Positions 43,235 through 52,558 are shown, counted from the stretch's first letter. The stretch is 64,000 nt of DNA from Vibrio sp. HI00D65 (GCF_001635455.1 NZ_LWEH01000460.1:62001-126000); one strand, 5' to 3'. Numbers and translations are program-made. Notes: generated by a model not told the origin, from the letters alone.

Positions 43235-45364
43235 ATGACCACTCACACTCGTTTTAAGTATTCATCACCAGCAGTTGCATTGCTAACTGCATTTTCAGCG
43301 CAAGCCATGGCGGAAGAGACCGTTACTACGGCAGATTCGAATGTAGAAACTGTTACGATTATGGGTAAAGCCTATCGTAATACTGCAACGAAAACTGTTT
43401 TAGCCCCTGAGGAGACTCCGCAGACTCTTAACGTTATCGAAAGTGAAGAGATGAAACAGCGTGGTGTTAAGTCTGTTATGCAAGCTCTTCGATACGCTCC
43501 TGGCGTTTCTACTGAGAACAAAGGTGGTGCAGTAGTCCTCACTGATTGGGTGAAAATTCGTGGTTTTGATTCTACTAATAACTACTACGACGGAATGATG
43601 TTACCGATTCTTCCTGGTTGGAATGTAAAACCTCAAATCGATCCAATTGCGATGGAGCGTTTAGAAATATTCAAAGGTCCAACGTCTGTTCTTTACGGAA
43701 GTATGCCACCAGGAGGTATGGTTAATATCATCGCCAAAGCTCCTAAGTTTGAAGAATCTACGAAAGTTGGTTTAGCTACGGGGTTAGATAACCTTGTCGA
43801 AGCATCAATTGATACAACAGGCGCACTAAGTGACAACTTGGCTTACCGTTTAGTTGCTCTTGGGCGTAAAAAAGATACGCAAGTGGATGGTGTTGAAGAA
43901 GAGAGATATGTGATTGCACCTTCACTCGATTGGTATGTGTCTGATAAAACTTTTATTAACTTCAATCTCTATTATCAGAATGATCCTGCACTCGGTCAGA
44001 ACGTGACTCTACCGTTAGCTGCGATTAAATCAGGTAAAATCGCACCATCGACATTTGCTGGTGATGTGAACTACAACACCATCGAAAGAGATTTCTTGAT
44101 TACTGGTTACAAATTTAATCATGACTTCAACTCCAATTGGGCTTTCTTACAAAACTTCCGCTACATGCAGGCTGATTTTTATCAAGAAAGTACTGCCAGT
44201 GGCGATTTTGATGCTACAACGGGAGAGTTGGAACGCTCTGCATATAGCACTGATGAAAGCTCTAAGGGTATAAGTGTTGATAACCAACTATCGGGTTTAG
44301 TGCCCACTGGCGCATTGGATCACTATTTACTCTTCGGTCTAGATTACAGAAACATTGAAGGTGATGTAGCTTACGACGCTTTCGCAGGTGTTGACGGAAT
44401 CAACCTTTATAACCCAAATAACGATAAGTTGAACCCGAACAATTTCACTAAAGTGTATTATCAGAATGACGACATTGAAATGAGTCAGCTTGGCCTTTAT
44501 TTCCAAGACCAAATGTTAATTGATAATTGGGTATTCATCGCTGGTGGTCGTTTTGACAAAGTCGAAACAACAACCAAGGTATCTGTGGGGGGCGGGGCTC
44601 CAAGCAAAGCTGAAACCGACGATACTAACTTTTCATACCGTTTAGGTGCTTTGTACAAATTTGACAATGGCTTATCTCCATTCGCTAATTTTGCAACTAG
44701 CTTCGAGCCTAATGCAAAACTAGATGCTAGTGGTAATAACCTAGATCCTGAAACTGGTGAGCAAGTAGAGTTTGGTCTTAAGTATGACTCATACGAAAAT
44801 ATGGTATCTGGCTCGTTGGCTCTCTTCCAAGTTAATAAGAAAAATGTAGGTGTTCGCCCTGACGGAGCTTCACCATGGACTGCCGTTGGTGAGATCCGAT
44901 CGCAAGGTGTTGAGCTAGAAGGCCGTGCGCAAGTAACTGATAACCTTGACCTGTTGGCTAACTATACGTATACCGACATGGAAGTTACCGAAGATAAAGA
45001 TGCTTCGAACATTGGGCAAACACCTGTTTTCGTACCAGATCATACTGCAAATGTTTGGGCTAACTATTTTGTACGTGACGGTGTTCTGAATGGTCTTAGA
45101 GTTGGTGGCGGTGTACGTTATGTGGGTGCAACCGTACTCAATGATGCATCAGATAAAAACAAAGGCACTGTTCCTTCATACACTTTAGTTGATCTATCGC
45201 TTGGCTACGACTTAGGTCAAATGAACAGTTCTTTAAAGAATGCGACAGCGAGTCTCGTTGCGAATAACATTTTCAACGAAGAATATTACACGTGCTGGAA
45301 CGAGAGCTATTGCTGGTACGGACAAGAACAAACCGTTGAATTCAACGTAAACTATGAATTCTAA
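43235..45364 (+). CDS. TonB-dependent ferric siderophore receptor (FhuA/FoxA-like hydroxamate type)
   Basis: This 709-residue protein has a signal peptide (to AMA, residue about 27). Plug domain: TVTIMGKAY, ETPQTLNVIESEEMKQRGVK, IRGFDSTNNYYDG, MERLEIFKGPTSVLYGSMPP, GGMVNIIAKAP. The beta-barrel ends in NYEF with a terminal aromatic. A C-x5-C pair near the end (YYTCWNESYCWYG) resembles the FhuA/FoxA lock. It imports a hydroxamate-type siderophore across the outer membrane. The adjacent AraC gene may sense the siderophore. Confidence 0.9.
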   Translation: MTTHTRFKYSSPAVALLTAFSAQAMAEETVTTADSNVETVTIMGKAYRNTATKTVLAPEETPQTLNVIESEEMKQRGVKSVMQALRYAPGVSTENKGGAVVLTDWVKIRGFDSTNNYYDGMMLPILPGWNVKPQIDPIAMERLEIFKGPTSVLYGSMPPGGMVNIIAKAPKFEESTKVGLATGLDNLVEASIDTTGALSDNLAYRLVALGRKKDTQVDGVEEERYVIAPSLDWYVSDKTFINFNLYYQNDPALGQNVTLPLAAIKSGKIAPSTFAGDVNYNTIERDFLITGYKFNHDFNSNWAFLQNFRYMQADFYQESTASGDFDATTGELERSAYSTDESSKGISVDNQLSGLVPTGALDHYLLFGLDYRNIEGDVAYDAFAGVDGINLYNPNNDKLNPNNFTKVYYQNDDIEMSQLGLYFQDQMLIDNWVFIAGGRFDKVETTTKVSVGGGAPSKAETDDTNFSYRLGALYKFDNGLSPFANFATSFEPNAKLDASGNNLDPETGEQVEFGLKYDSYENMVSGSLALFQVNKKNVGVRPDGASPWTAVGEIRSQGVELEGRAQVTDNLDLLANYTYTDMEVTEDKDASNIGQTPVFVPDHTANVWANYFVRDGVLNGLRVGGGVRYVGATVLNDASDKNKGTVPSYTLVDLSLGYDLGQMNSSLKNATASLVANNIFNEEYYTCWNESYCWYGQEQTVEFNVNYEF

Positions 45365-45387
45365 CTAGATTAGTGTCTCCCAATTTT

Positions 45388-45415
45388 AAAGCAGCCTTTG
45401 TTAGGCTGCTTTTGT
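45388..45415 (+). terminator. Terminator after TonB receptor
   Basis: AAAGCAGCCT-ttgtt-AGGCTGCTTT then TTG. The downstream binding-protein stub therefore has separate or read-through transcription. Confidence 0.8.
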
Positions 45416-45456
45416 CGTTTGTAGAAATATCGAATTTAGATTAAGCAGGCAAATAT

Positions 45457-45654
45457 ATGAACTTAAAATCAATCGCTTTTCATTTTTCTAAAGTAAAAAA
45501 CTTGAATACAAAATTCGCTCCAATGATTTTAGCGAGCGCCTTATCGTTAAATGCGTTGGCGGATTACCGAGTTGAAGACAGCGAAGGAGTGAAAACCGTT
45601 GAAGTTCAACCCGTTCGAGTAGCTGCGCTAAATTGGGACAATGGGCAGTTTTAG
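45457..45654 (+). pseudogene. 5' stub of a siderophore-binding protein (FhuD-like)
   Basis: The first 61 codons look like the start of a periplasmic binding protein: signal peptide (FAPMILASALSLNALA) and the typical first strand VEVQPVRVAALNWD. It then runs into four unrelated codons and a stop at 45654. A full FhuD-type protein is about 300 residues. The deletion endpoint is near 45645. It leaves the transport system without its binding protein. Confidence 0.8.
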
Positions 45655-46051
45655 AGCGGATGTGCCAGTTGACTATATTGGTCACCGGTATGTGATTGAT
45701 GCTCTTGAAACGAATGGCATTAAGCGCTTTGTATTGGTGACGTCTTTAGGTTGTGGTGACTCATGGCAATATTTGTCAGAGCGCTCTAAGAAAGGGTTTG
45801 GCGCTGCCGTTCGTGAAAAGTCGTTGGCGGAAGCGTGGTTAATGTCGAGCTCGCTGGATTATACGATTTTACGTCCTGGTGGCTTATTAGATGGTGAAGT
45901 GACGGGTAACGGTGAGCTTTCTCAACACGTGGAAGTGCATGGCGTGATTTACCGACAAGAAGTGGCTCGTCTTATCGAAACCTTATTGGCAAACGACGCA
46001 AGTTTCGGGCAAGTCTATCAATGTATTGATCCTACGGTTAAGTATGGATAA
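45655..46051 (+). pseudogene. 3' fragment of an atypical SDR / NAD(P)-binding protein gene
   Basis: The open frame from 45641 encodes the C-terminal two thirds of an NmrA/YtfG-like short-chain reductase: RADVPVDYIGHRYVIDALE, KRFVLVTSLGCGDSWQYL, SSLDYTILRPGGLLDGEV and a C-terminal YRQEVARLIETL. The N-terminal GxxGxxG nucleotide site is missing. The fragment starts exactly where the binding-protein stub ends, marking a deletion that fused the two genes. Confidence 0.8.
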
Positions 46052-46099
46052 AAGCCCGGTATTATTTTCTGGAGGCATTTCAATCTAGTGAAAAGTTTT

Positions 46100-46135
46100 A
46101 AGGCCGTTTAGTCTCACCGAGCGGCTTTTTTTGTT
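46100..46135 (+). terminator. Terminator after SDR fragment
   Basis: AGGCCG...CGGCTT with a seven-base T-run on the + strand; one mispair in the stem. Confidence 0.65.
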
Positions 46136-46305
46136 TTTTGTCCTCAACGAGTTCCATTTGAAGCAAATGTTACCTGTTTCTTATGTGAGAATGCCTCTCT
46201 CTTAATCTAGATTAAGTTTTACCTGTCTTATTCTCTGTAGTATCCCCGCAATCAGCCTCGCACTAGATGGGGTAATGGCGCAATACGATTGAATGAGGAT
46301 TAGAT

Positions 46306-47499
46306 TTGAGTACTTTGTTTGCAGAAACCCGCATTGGCAGCATGACACTAAAGAACCGTTTTATGAGCAGTGCAACGTGGGAAAATATGGCGACTGAAGA
46401 TGGTCATATGACAGATGAACTTTACGCTATCTATGAAGAGCTAGCTCAAGGTGAGGTTGGCTTGATCGTGACGGGTTACGCGAACATCGTTGAAGAAGAA
46501 AAACCGAATGCTGGCATGATGGGTATGTATAACGACTCGTTTATAGAGGAGTATAAAAAGCTAACTCAGTTGGTACATGACAACGACACTAAAATCGTAA
46601 TGCAATTGGCTTATGGCGGTACTAAAACCACTCATGACCTTGGGGAGCGAGTGATCTTCGCACCGAGTGAGGTTCCTGAAAAAGGGACGCAAACACTGGG
46701 TAAAGTAATGACCAAAGAGGATATTGACTATATTGTTGATGCGTTTGCCAAAGCGTCATTAAGAGCTAAGCAATCGGGCTTTGATGGTGTAGAAATTCAT
46801 GCTGCTCACACGTACCTGATCAACCAGTTCTTGAGCCCTTATTACAACCAACGTGAAGATGCATACGGCGGTAGCTTAGAAAATCGCATGCGATTCTTGC
46901 TTGAGATCTACGCGGCAACACGTAAGTTGGTTGGTGATGATTTCCCTATCTTGGTTAAGCTGACGGCTTCTGAGTTTTTCGAGGGCGGTGTGACCTTCGA
47001 TGAAACGCGTTTGGTGTGTAAAACGCTAGAAGAGGCAGGCGTTGATGGCATTATCGTTTCTGGCAACATTCATGGCAAAGCCGAAACCATGATTGGCGAG
47101 TCATACGACGGGTTTACTATCCAAGCTGAAGGTTACTTCCATGAATATGGCCACGAAATTAGCCAAGACGTCGACATTCCTGTTATCACGGTGGGCGGCT
47201 TAACGGATTTTGATGCCATTGAAAAAATCGCAAATAATACGGGTATCGAGTACTTTGCACTTTCTCGACCTCTATTATCTGAACCTCATCTAATCAAACG
47301 CTGGAAAGAGGGACACCGAAGCCCAGTTGAGTGTGAGAGATGTTCTAAGTGTCGCACCAAGCGTGGTAACTTCTGTGTGGTAAACAAAGACAGAAAAGTG
47401 CAGCTAGCTAAAATGTATTCACTTAAGCAAAAGCTAAGTATGAATCTAAACCTGAGCCTGTGTAATACCGCAGGCTCTTGTTTTTCTGACTCTACCTGA
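46306..47499 (+). CDS. NADH:flavin oxidoreductase, old yellow enzyme type
   Basis: This 397-residue protein has a TIM barrel with FMN-site features: LKNRFMSSATWENMATEDGH, LIVTGYANI, KIVMQLAYGG, GFDGVEIHAAHTYLINQFLS (catalytic His pair region), SPYYNQREDAYGGSLENRMR, and IPVITVGGLT. The C-terminal Cys cluster CERCSKCRTKRGNFC differs from classic OYE and may bind an iron-sulfur centre. The start is TTG with GAGGA eight bases upstream. The last 30 residues (after NKDRK) look like a read-through tail. Confidence 0.88.
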   Translation: MSTLFAETRIGSMTLKNRFMSSATWENMATEDGHMTDELYAIYEELAQGEVGLIVTGYANIVEEEKPNAGMMGMYNDSFIEEYKKLTQLVHDNDTKIVMQLAYGGTKTTHDLGERVIFAPSEVPEKGTQTLGKVMTKEDIDYIVDAFAKASLRAKQSGFDGVEIHAAHTYLINQFLSPYYNQREDAYGGSLENRMRFLLEIYAATRKLVGDDFPILVKLTASEFFEGGVTFDETRLVCKTLEEAGVDGIIVSGNIHGKAETMIGESYDGFTIQAEGYFHEYGHEISQDVDIPVITVGGLTDFDAIEKIANNTGIEYFALSRPLLSEPHLIKRWKEGHRSPVECERCSKCRTKRGNFCVVNKDRKVQLAKMYSLKQKLSMNLNLSLCNTAGSCFSDST

Positions 47500-47529
47500 G
47501 CACAGAACCCTGTGAACCGCAGCTTGGTT

Positions 47530-47757
47530 GTGATGTATAAACCATTGTTTAGCTTAAGACTTAACTACTCAAAAGTGATGATTGCGTTCGAATTGGGTTT
47601 GATGGCTTATGCGTATTAACCGACTAGCAAGCTTGGCAGTGAGTTCATTCCTCCTTTGTATTAAGGTGAATTGATGTACATGCCGACTACTGACTCGGGC
47701 ATTGCGATCGATAGGGCACGTGAATTACTGTAGCAAACCAACAAGCTGATTAAAAAA
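47530..47757 (+). pseudogene. Remnant of CusA/CzcA-type heavy-metal RND pump
   Basis: One frame reads, with stops, YKPLFSLRLNYSKVMIAF, then SKLGSEFIPPLY-stop-GELMYMPTTDSGIAIDRARE-LL-stop-QTNKLIK. This is the CusA segment around KLGSEFxPPLDEGDLLYMPTT. Three in-frame stops and only about 75 of over 1000 codons remain. Nothing of the rest of the pump is present in the window. Confidence 0.82.
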
Positions 47758-47761
47758 GCAT

Positions 47762-48048
47762 CTCAGAAGTTCAAATACCATGGGAAAAACCAGACGATAA
47801 GAGACTGCTACCACTTATGTTCCATTGACTGCGAATTCTCGATTGGTTCTGCCGCAGAGCAGCTGTAGCATCGTGAAATGCTGAAAAATATGGGTAATCA
47901 TACTCATGATTCTGGCAGTACAGTGACACTAAAACCGAGCAAAGCGAAGCAGGTGCTTTGGCATTTCCATAGAGACAATCACGCAGAATTTGCCTGTAAT
48001 ATTCCAGGGCACGCAGAAGCAGGTATGGTGAAAAGTGTAACGCTTTAA
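47762..48048 (+). pseudogene. Remnant of a copper-binding cupredoxin gene
   Basis: In the same frame as the CusA remnant: DCEFSIGSAAEQL-stop-HREMLKNMGNHTHDSGSTVT, LKPSKAKQVLWHFH, then AEFACNIPGHAEAGMVKSVT. The C-H-M copper ligands of the last segment (CNIPGHAEAGM) are kept, but a stop interrupts the gene and the 5' part is degraded. Cupredoxin and CusA genes are commonly neighbours in copper-resistance clusters. Confidence 0.82.
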
Positions 48049-48157
48049 ATGCTAATTATTAGTTCTTGGTTGGATTAAAAATTCAATCGGGCTAGGAAAT
48101 TAAAGATAAGTCTTAACTCATACCTGTGCGTTAGTTGAGACTTATCTTCCTTTCTCA

Positions 48158-48415
48158 TTACTGTAAAAGAATCGATGTTTCCAATAGGTGCTGCGCTTCG
48201 CAACTTAGATGAGGGAGATCTGACATGATTCTTTTAAGTTTGTCGTCGATAGACTCCACTTCACTCAAAGAACGAAACGCTAGAATAGCTTGCTCAGGCT
48301 CACTGCTCACATAACCCTTCAACGTATTAAGTTGAATCTTGTTCGCGTTTTCGACTTTGGACAGGGCGATATTGATTGTCTCAATATTGATAGTTAACTC
48401 ATTGCTTTTGAACAT
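48158..48415 (-). CDS. Small hypothetical protein
   Basis: 85 residues from MFKSNELTINIETINIALSK; a GTG start 12 codons upstream is possible but has no ribosome site. It is helical and soluble with no recognised family. It has no close neighbours in operon. Confidence 0.55.
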   Translation of the reverse strand: MFKSNELTINIETINIALSKVENANKIQLNTLKGYVSSEPEQAILAFRSLSEVESIDDKLKRIMSDLPHLSCEAQHLLETSILLQ

Positions 48416-48633
48416 TCTTATTATTTTATGGTTGTTTCTAGTTGAGCGCACATTAACATAATGAAGGATTTGAACATTGACCGAGATTATAAAACTAGAA
48501 CAATTCCGAGAAACAGTAAGAGTCGTAAAGGGGAAACTAAAGGTAATTTAAGCAGTTAGAGGGTTAAGTCAAAGTATTACAATTATCTTTGAAGATTGAG
48601 TTCGATTTGAGGGGGTAAACGATAAACTTGAAT

Positions 48634-48708
<75 letters not shown>

Positions 48709-48747
48709 ACACTGTCTTAAGGGTAAGACTGAGGCATTAAGAAGACT

Positions 48748-48822
<75 letters not shown>

Positions 48823-49344
48823 ACATCGTCTTAACGAGTTTGATAATGCCACATCTAACTGAAAACGAAACCTTTTTCTTCCATTTTTATTCCAAGTGCT
48901 CGCATAACCACCACTCCGCTAGTTTTTCAACCACGTTTGGTGTTTCGTGGTTGCATAAAGTGTGACTAAGCTCTCATTAAGCGTTCTGTTCTTAAATGTC
49001 ATGACTAACGCTAGTTTTGGATGAATTTTAATCTTGGTTTATAAACCGCCGCGTTGTTTGCTCTTTGTTCAGTATTTAACCTAAACTTTATGAATAACCT
49101 CGTTAACATACGCGGGGTTTTTGAGCAGACTTAACGGTCTGTTTATAACAATATGGATGCATAGATTTAACTTGTGAACAATTCTTATTATTCATAGGCT
49201 TAATTCTAAATAAGTAGATTCATTCGTACTTTTCAATGTTCGGAGAAAAAGTGACCAATCCAGTTGATAAATTACGCAAAAACCTCGTCATTACCTCTAT
49301 CGTCTGGTACATTTGCCGCACATTTTGTTTCCCCTAAAATACCC
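48823..49344. other. Non-coding region between tRNA-Gly pair and ThrE-type gene
   Basis: No established gene. It should contain the tRNA promoter on the - strand. A + strand hairpin followed by TTTTT (about 49096-49122) has no upstream gene and could end a small RNA. A 28-codon ORF with a good ribosome site lies at 49251-49337. Confidence 0.45.
49251..49337 (+). CDS. Possible leader ORF of the ThrE-type exporter
   Basis: GTG preceded by CGGAG opens a 28-codon frame (MTNPVDKLRKNLVITSIVWY and 8 more) that ends 7 bases before the exporter ATG at 49345. The exporter start itself has no Shine-Dalgarno. It may be a translationally coupled leader, or the relic of the true start now out of frame. 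Confidence 0.3.
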   Translation: MTNPVDKLRKNLVITSIVWYICRTFCFP

Positions 49345-50508
49345 ATGCCTTCTCAGTACCGAATTAACAAAATAGTTGAAATTGGCGATACACTTCACCG
49401 CAGTGGCTGTGCCCCTTATAAGCTTGAAAAATATACACAGTATTATGCTAAAAAGCATGGTGTAGACGTAATGATTCAAGCAACACCGACCGCGATTAAT
49501 TATCAATTTCCAGACGATAACAATGCCGTTATTCTCAAGCGTCTAAAGCCAGCTTCAATCAACCTGAGTTTGTTGGCGAATACCATCATTCGTATTAATC
49601 AACCAAGCAGTGAACCAGTCCCAGAGCCAGTGGGTTACCCTAAATGGATTATTGCACTGGCTAATATGGGGATTCCACCTGCGTATCTAATGCTGGTCGG
49701 CAGTACTTTGGAAGCTGTAGGCTTCTCTGCGCTACTTGGCTTGATGGTTTGGGTATGTCAGCAAATTCTTCATTCACGCCGCGCGATTGCGGTTGAATTC
49801 ATCTCTGCACTATTAACCGGTATTGCTGTGGCGTTCTTGGCAAGCACAGGGCTACCAATTCCGGTATGGGCGTTGTGTATTGCCTCGATCGTTTTGTTTG
49901 TCCCCGGGTTATCTATAGCCAATGCATTAGAGTGTTTGGCTTTTAACGATTTAGTCTCTGGTACCAGTTTACTAGGTCAGAGTGCCTTAACACTGATAAA
50001 ATTGTTTGTCGGCATCATCATGGGGCTCAATATTGGTGAGGCTGTGTGGGGGCAAGCGGTATCTATTGATTACACCAATGCTGTGCCGACTTGGATGCAT
50101 ATTTCTGGATTAGTGCTCATCTCTGCATCATTGGGTGTAATGTTCAATGCAAGACCTATGGATATTTTGTTAGGGTTGCCAGTTGCAGTATTGGGGATGT
50201 GGGGACCATTCTATCTAGGTTTTGATAGTGGTTGGGTTGTTGGTACCTGGGTAACTACGGTATTGATCACTTTATACGGTACTTGGATTGCGAAGAAAAT
50301 GGATTTAACTGGCGCTATCTATATTGTGCAAGGAATCATTATCTTAGTTCCGGGTAGCCGTGTTCTAGTGAGTGCCAGTCAATCAGTATTTGAGCAGTCT
50401 ATTTTGCCGATTCCGAGCATCGGCTTATCGGCGCTATTTATGTTCTCGGCGATCGTAGCTGGGCAAATCACGGCGTATTCCATTTACTCCCCAAAAGTCG
50501 AACGTTAA
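49345..50508 (+). CDS. Threonine/serine exporter family protein (ThrE, DUF1212)
   Basis: About 387 residues from MPSQYRINKIVEIGDTLHRS. The cytoplasmic N-terminal domain (GCAPYKLEKYTQYYAKKHGV) is typical of ThrE; about ten membrane helices follow from residue 110 (AYLMLVGSTLEAVGFSALLG, VPGLSIANALECLAFNDLVS). It should export threonine/serine or related small molecules. An in-frame TTG at 49264 is an alternative start. Confidence 0.85.
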   Translation: MPSQYRINKIVEIGDTLHRSGCAPYKLEKYTQYYAKKHGVDVMIQATPTAINYQFPDDNNAVILKRLKPASINLSLLANTIIRINQPSSEPVPEPVGYPKWIIALANMGIPPAYLMLVGSTLEAVGFSALLGLMVWVCQQILHSRRAIAVEFISALLTGIAVAFLASTGLPIPVWALCIASIVLFVPGLSIANALECLAFNDLVSGTSLLGQSALTLIKLFVGIIMGLNIGEAVWGQAVSIDYTNAVPTWMHISGLVLISASLGVMFNARPMDILLGLPVAVLGMWGPFYLGFDSGWVVGTWVTTVLITLYGTWIAKKMDLTGAIYIVQGIIILVPGSRVLVSASQSVFEQSILPIPSIGLSALFMFSAIVAGQITAYSIYSPKVER

Positions 50509-50534
50509 GACGCTTTATTTATCGGAACCTTCTA

Positions 50535-50568
50535 AACAAACACAGCTCACTGCTGTGTTTGTTCGTTT
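50535..50568 (+). terminator. Terminator after ThrE-type gene
   Basis: AACAAACACAG-ctcactg-CTGTGTTTGTT then CGTTTT on the + strand. Confidence 0.85.
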
Positions 50569-50688
50569 TGGAGCCGCTCTTTCTTACCACCAACTCATCT
50601 TGATGCAATTGATTCGATTTATGCTCGCCAACCTTGGAAAGAGCCATTAAGATTGAACATAAATTCCATTTAAATGAAGTAGTAACGT

Positions 50689-51027
50689 ATGTCTTTACCT
50701 CCTTGTCCGCAATGTCAGTCTGAATATGTTTACCCGGACCAAAACAACTTAATCTGCCCTGAGTGCGCTCATGAGTGGAATCCAGAAGAAGAGCGTTTGG
50801 AAAGAGAAGCTGCGCGAGTGAAAGATGTTAATGGCGTTGTGTTAGAGACTGGCGACAAAGTCACCTTCATCAAAGATTTAAAAGTAAAAGGCAGTTCTAG
50901 CGTGCTAAAAATTGGTACCAAAGCTGTGATTCGACGCATCAACGAAGGTAAAGACCATCAGCTAGATTGCAAACTGGATGGTGGCGGTGAAATGTTAATA
51001 ACCGCGAAGTACGTGAAAAAACAGTAA
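50689..51027 (+). CDS. phnA: PhnA/YjdM family zinc-ribbon protein
   Basis: The 112-residue protein has an N-terminal zinc ribbon (CPQCQSEYVYPDQNNLICPE, four Cys) and a C-terminal beta domain (GDKVTFIKDLKVKGSSSVLK). It matches YjdM (old name PhnA) in full length. Despite the name it is not needed for C-P lyase; its role is unclear. Monocistronic. Confidence 0.94.
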   Translation: MSLPPCPQCQSEYVYPDQNNLICPECAHEWNPEEERLEREAARVKDVNGVVLETGDKVTFIKDLKVKGSSSVLKIGTKAVIRRINEGKDHQLDCKLDGGGEMLITAKYVKKQ

Positions 51028-51121
51028 TCTATGTTTTGCGTGATTGTCGCAAATGTTCAATGCTTCACTTAGCTTTCTCGGCATACTTTCTAGAAGATTA
51101 ATGACACTAGGTAAAAAGTTA

Positions 51122-51544
51122 ATGATTAGAGAATACAGAACAGCCTACACTGATGCCGTTTTAGATATTTGGCTTGAGGCTTCCATCAAGGCGCATGATT
51201 TTATAGCGCCTGAGTTTTGGAAGTCACAAGTGGGCAATATGCGTGATATTTACCTTCCTGCGTCACAAACCTATGTCTATCTGAACGGTGACCAAGTTTG
51301 TGGTTTTTATTCGCTCCATGAGGGCGTGTTAGCTGCGATCTTTGTGAGCCCAATAGAGCAGGGATGTGGTATCGGAAAACAACTCATGACACATGCTAAG
51401 CTGCAGTGCCCGAATTTGTCTTTGAGTGTGTACAGAGAGAATCAAGCAAGTATTGGATTTTACCGTTCCCAAGGTTTTGAAATTGTTCGCGAACAAGTTG
51501 ATGAACATACAGGGAATCAAGAATACTTCATGCGTTTAGCTTAG
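51122..51544 (+). CDS. GNAT N-acetyltransferase (YjaB-like)
   Basis: About 140 residues from MIREYRTAYTDAVLDIWLEA. The acetyl-CoA loop is EQGCGIGKQLMTHA (motif Q/RxxGxG/A), and RENQASIGFYRSQGFEIVRE is the C-terminal motif. ATG 51122 is preferred to the start 26 codons earlier, which adds a non-family hydrophobic leader. Substrate unknown. It opens a cluster of three GNAT genes. Confidence 0.86.
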   Translation: MIREYRTAYTDAVLDIWLEASIKAHDFIAPEFWKSQVGNMRDIYLPASQTYVYLNGDQVCGFYSLHEGVLAAIFVSPIEQGCGIGKQLMTHAKLQCPNLSLSVYRENQASIGFYRSQGFEIVREQVDEHTGNQEYFMRLA

Positions 51545-51589
51545 GCTCAGCGCACAGTCAGACAAGCATTAAGTAGGAGTGAAAACGAC

Positions 51590-52084
51590 ATGAATATAGT
51601 CAAAGCCGATTTATCGCATTCAACAGCCTTTCATCATTATGTGAATGCTTGTGCTGAAGATGGGCTTGATATCTACACTGGTATTTCTGATAGCAGTGAC
51701 GCTTATTTAAAAAGGCGTATTGCTTATTCTAGAGGTGAAGGCTTGCCAGAAGGTTGGACTCCAGCTTCTACCTATTTTTGTATTGATTGTGGCGAGATCC
51801 TTGGTGTGATTCGAGTTCGTCATGGAACGACCGACTACATCCATGATGTCATCGGACACATAGGCTACGAGACTCTGCCCCAAGCGAGAGGGCGAGGTGT
51901 CGCTAGCTATATGTTGTCTTGGATACAACATCACGCGTTAACAGAAAGCGCTATCATTACTTGTGAAAGTGGCAATATCGCTTCGAAGAAAGTGATTGAG
52001 AAGTGCGGTGGTCAGTCCTTGAGTACATTTTATTCAGAGCAAGACAGACAGGAAGTACTGCGATATCAACTAGACCCTAAATGA
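51590..52084 (+). CDS. GNAT N-acetyltransferase
   Basis: 164 residues with GNAT motif A IGYETLPQARGRGVASYMLS and C-terminal CESGNIASKKVIEKCGGQSL. Family resemblance is to streptothricin/amino-glycoside-like or uncharacterised acetyltransferases. Its start is preceded by AGGAG about 9 bases upstream. Substrate unknown. Confidence 0.88.
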   Translation: MNIVKADLSHSTAFHHYVNACAEDGLDIYTGISDSSDAYLKRRIAYSRGEGLPEGWTPASTYFCIDCGEILGVIRVRHGTTDYIHDVIGHIGYETLPQARGRGVASYMLSWIQHHALTESAIITCESGNIASKKVIEKCGGQSLSTFYSEQDRQEVLRYQLDPK

Positions 52085-52126
52085 ACCTTAATTAAGTAAG
52101 ACACCCTAGTTACTGTTGGAGATATT

Positions 52127-52558
52127 TTGAAGTATTCAACAAGGCCTGCTCAGTCATCAGATTATGAGTTTCTGTTCGAGCTTAAAAAGGCCGCGGAGTT
52201 CGAACCGATCAAAGCCGTATTTGGTTGGGATGAGCAAGTCCAGAGAGATATACACGCCGAAGAGTGGGAAGAAGAAAGACCTGAGATTATTGAACTTCAA
52301 GGCAAAGCCATTGGCAGTGTGTTGCTGCAAGACAAAGGTGACCACTTATACTTTTGTCGATTTTTCTTGCTGCCTGAATATCATGGTAAGGGTATTGGAA
52401 GCCAAGTTTTGACGGATTGTTTAGCCCACGCTTCAAAGCTTAATAAGCCAGTAGAGCTGTGTTATTTGCAAGGTAATCGAGTTGGGGAGTTGTATCTCCG
52501 ATTTGGTTTTGAAATCACCTCGCAAAACGATCAGTTTGTTTATATGTGGCGTAAATAG
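52127..52558 (+). CDS. GNAT N-acetyltransferase
   Basis: 143 residues from a TTG start with GGAG seven bases upstream. GNAT motif A is LLPEYHGKGIGSQVLTDCLA, and NRVGELYLRFGFEITSQND is the C-terminal motif. Substrate unknown. Three consecutive different GNAT genes on one strand suggest local accumulation of accessory modifiers, typical of Vibrio. Confidence 0.87.
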   Translation: MKYSTRPAQSSDYEFLFELKKAAEFEPIKAVFGWDEQVQRDIHAEEWEEERPEIIELQGKAIGSVLLQDKGDHLYFCRFFLLPEYHGKGIGSQVLTDCLAHASKLNKPVELCYLQGNRVGELYLRFGFEITSQNDQFVYMWRK

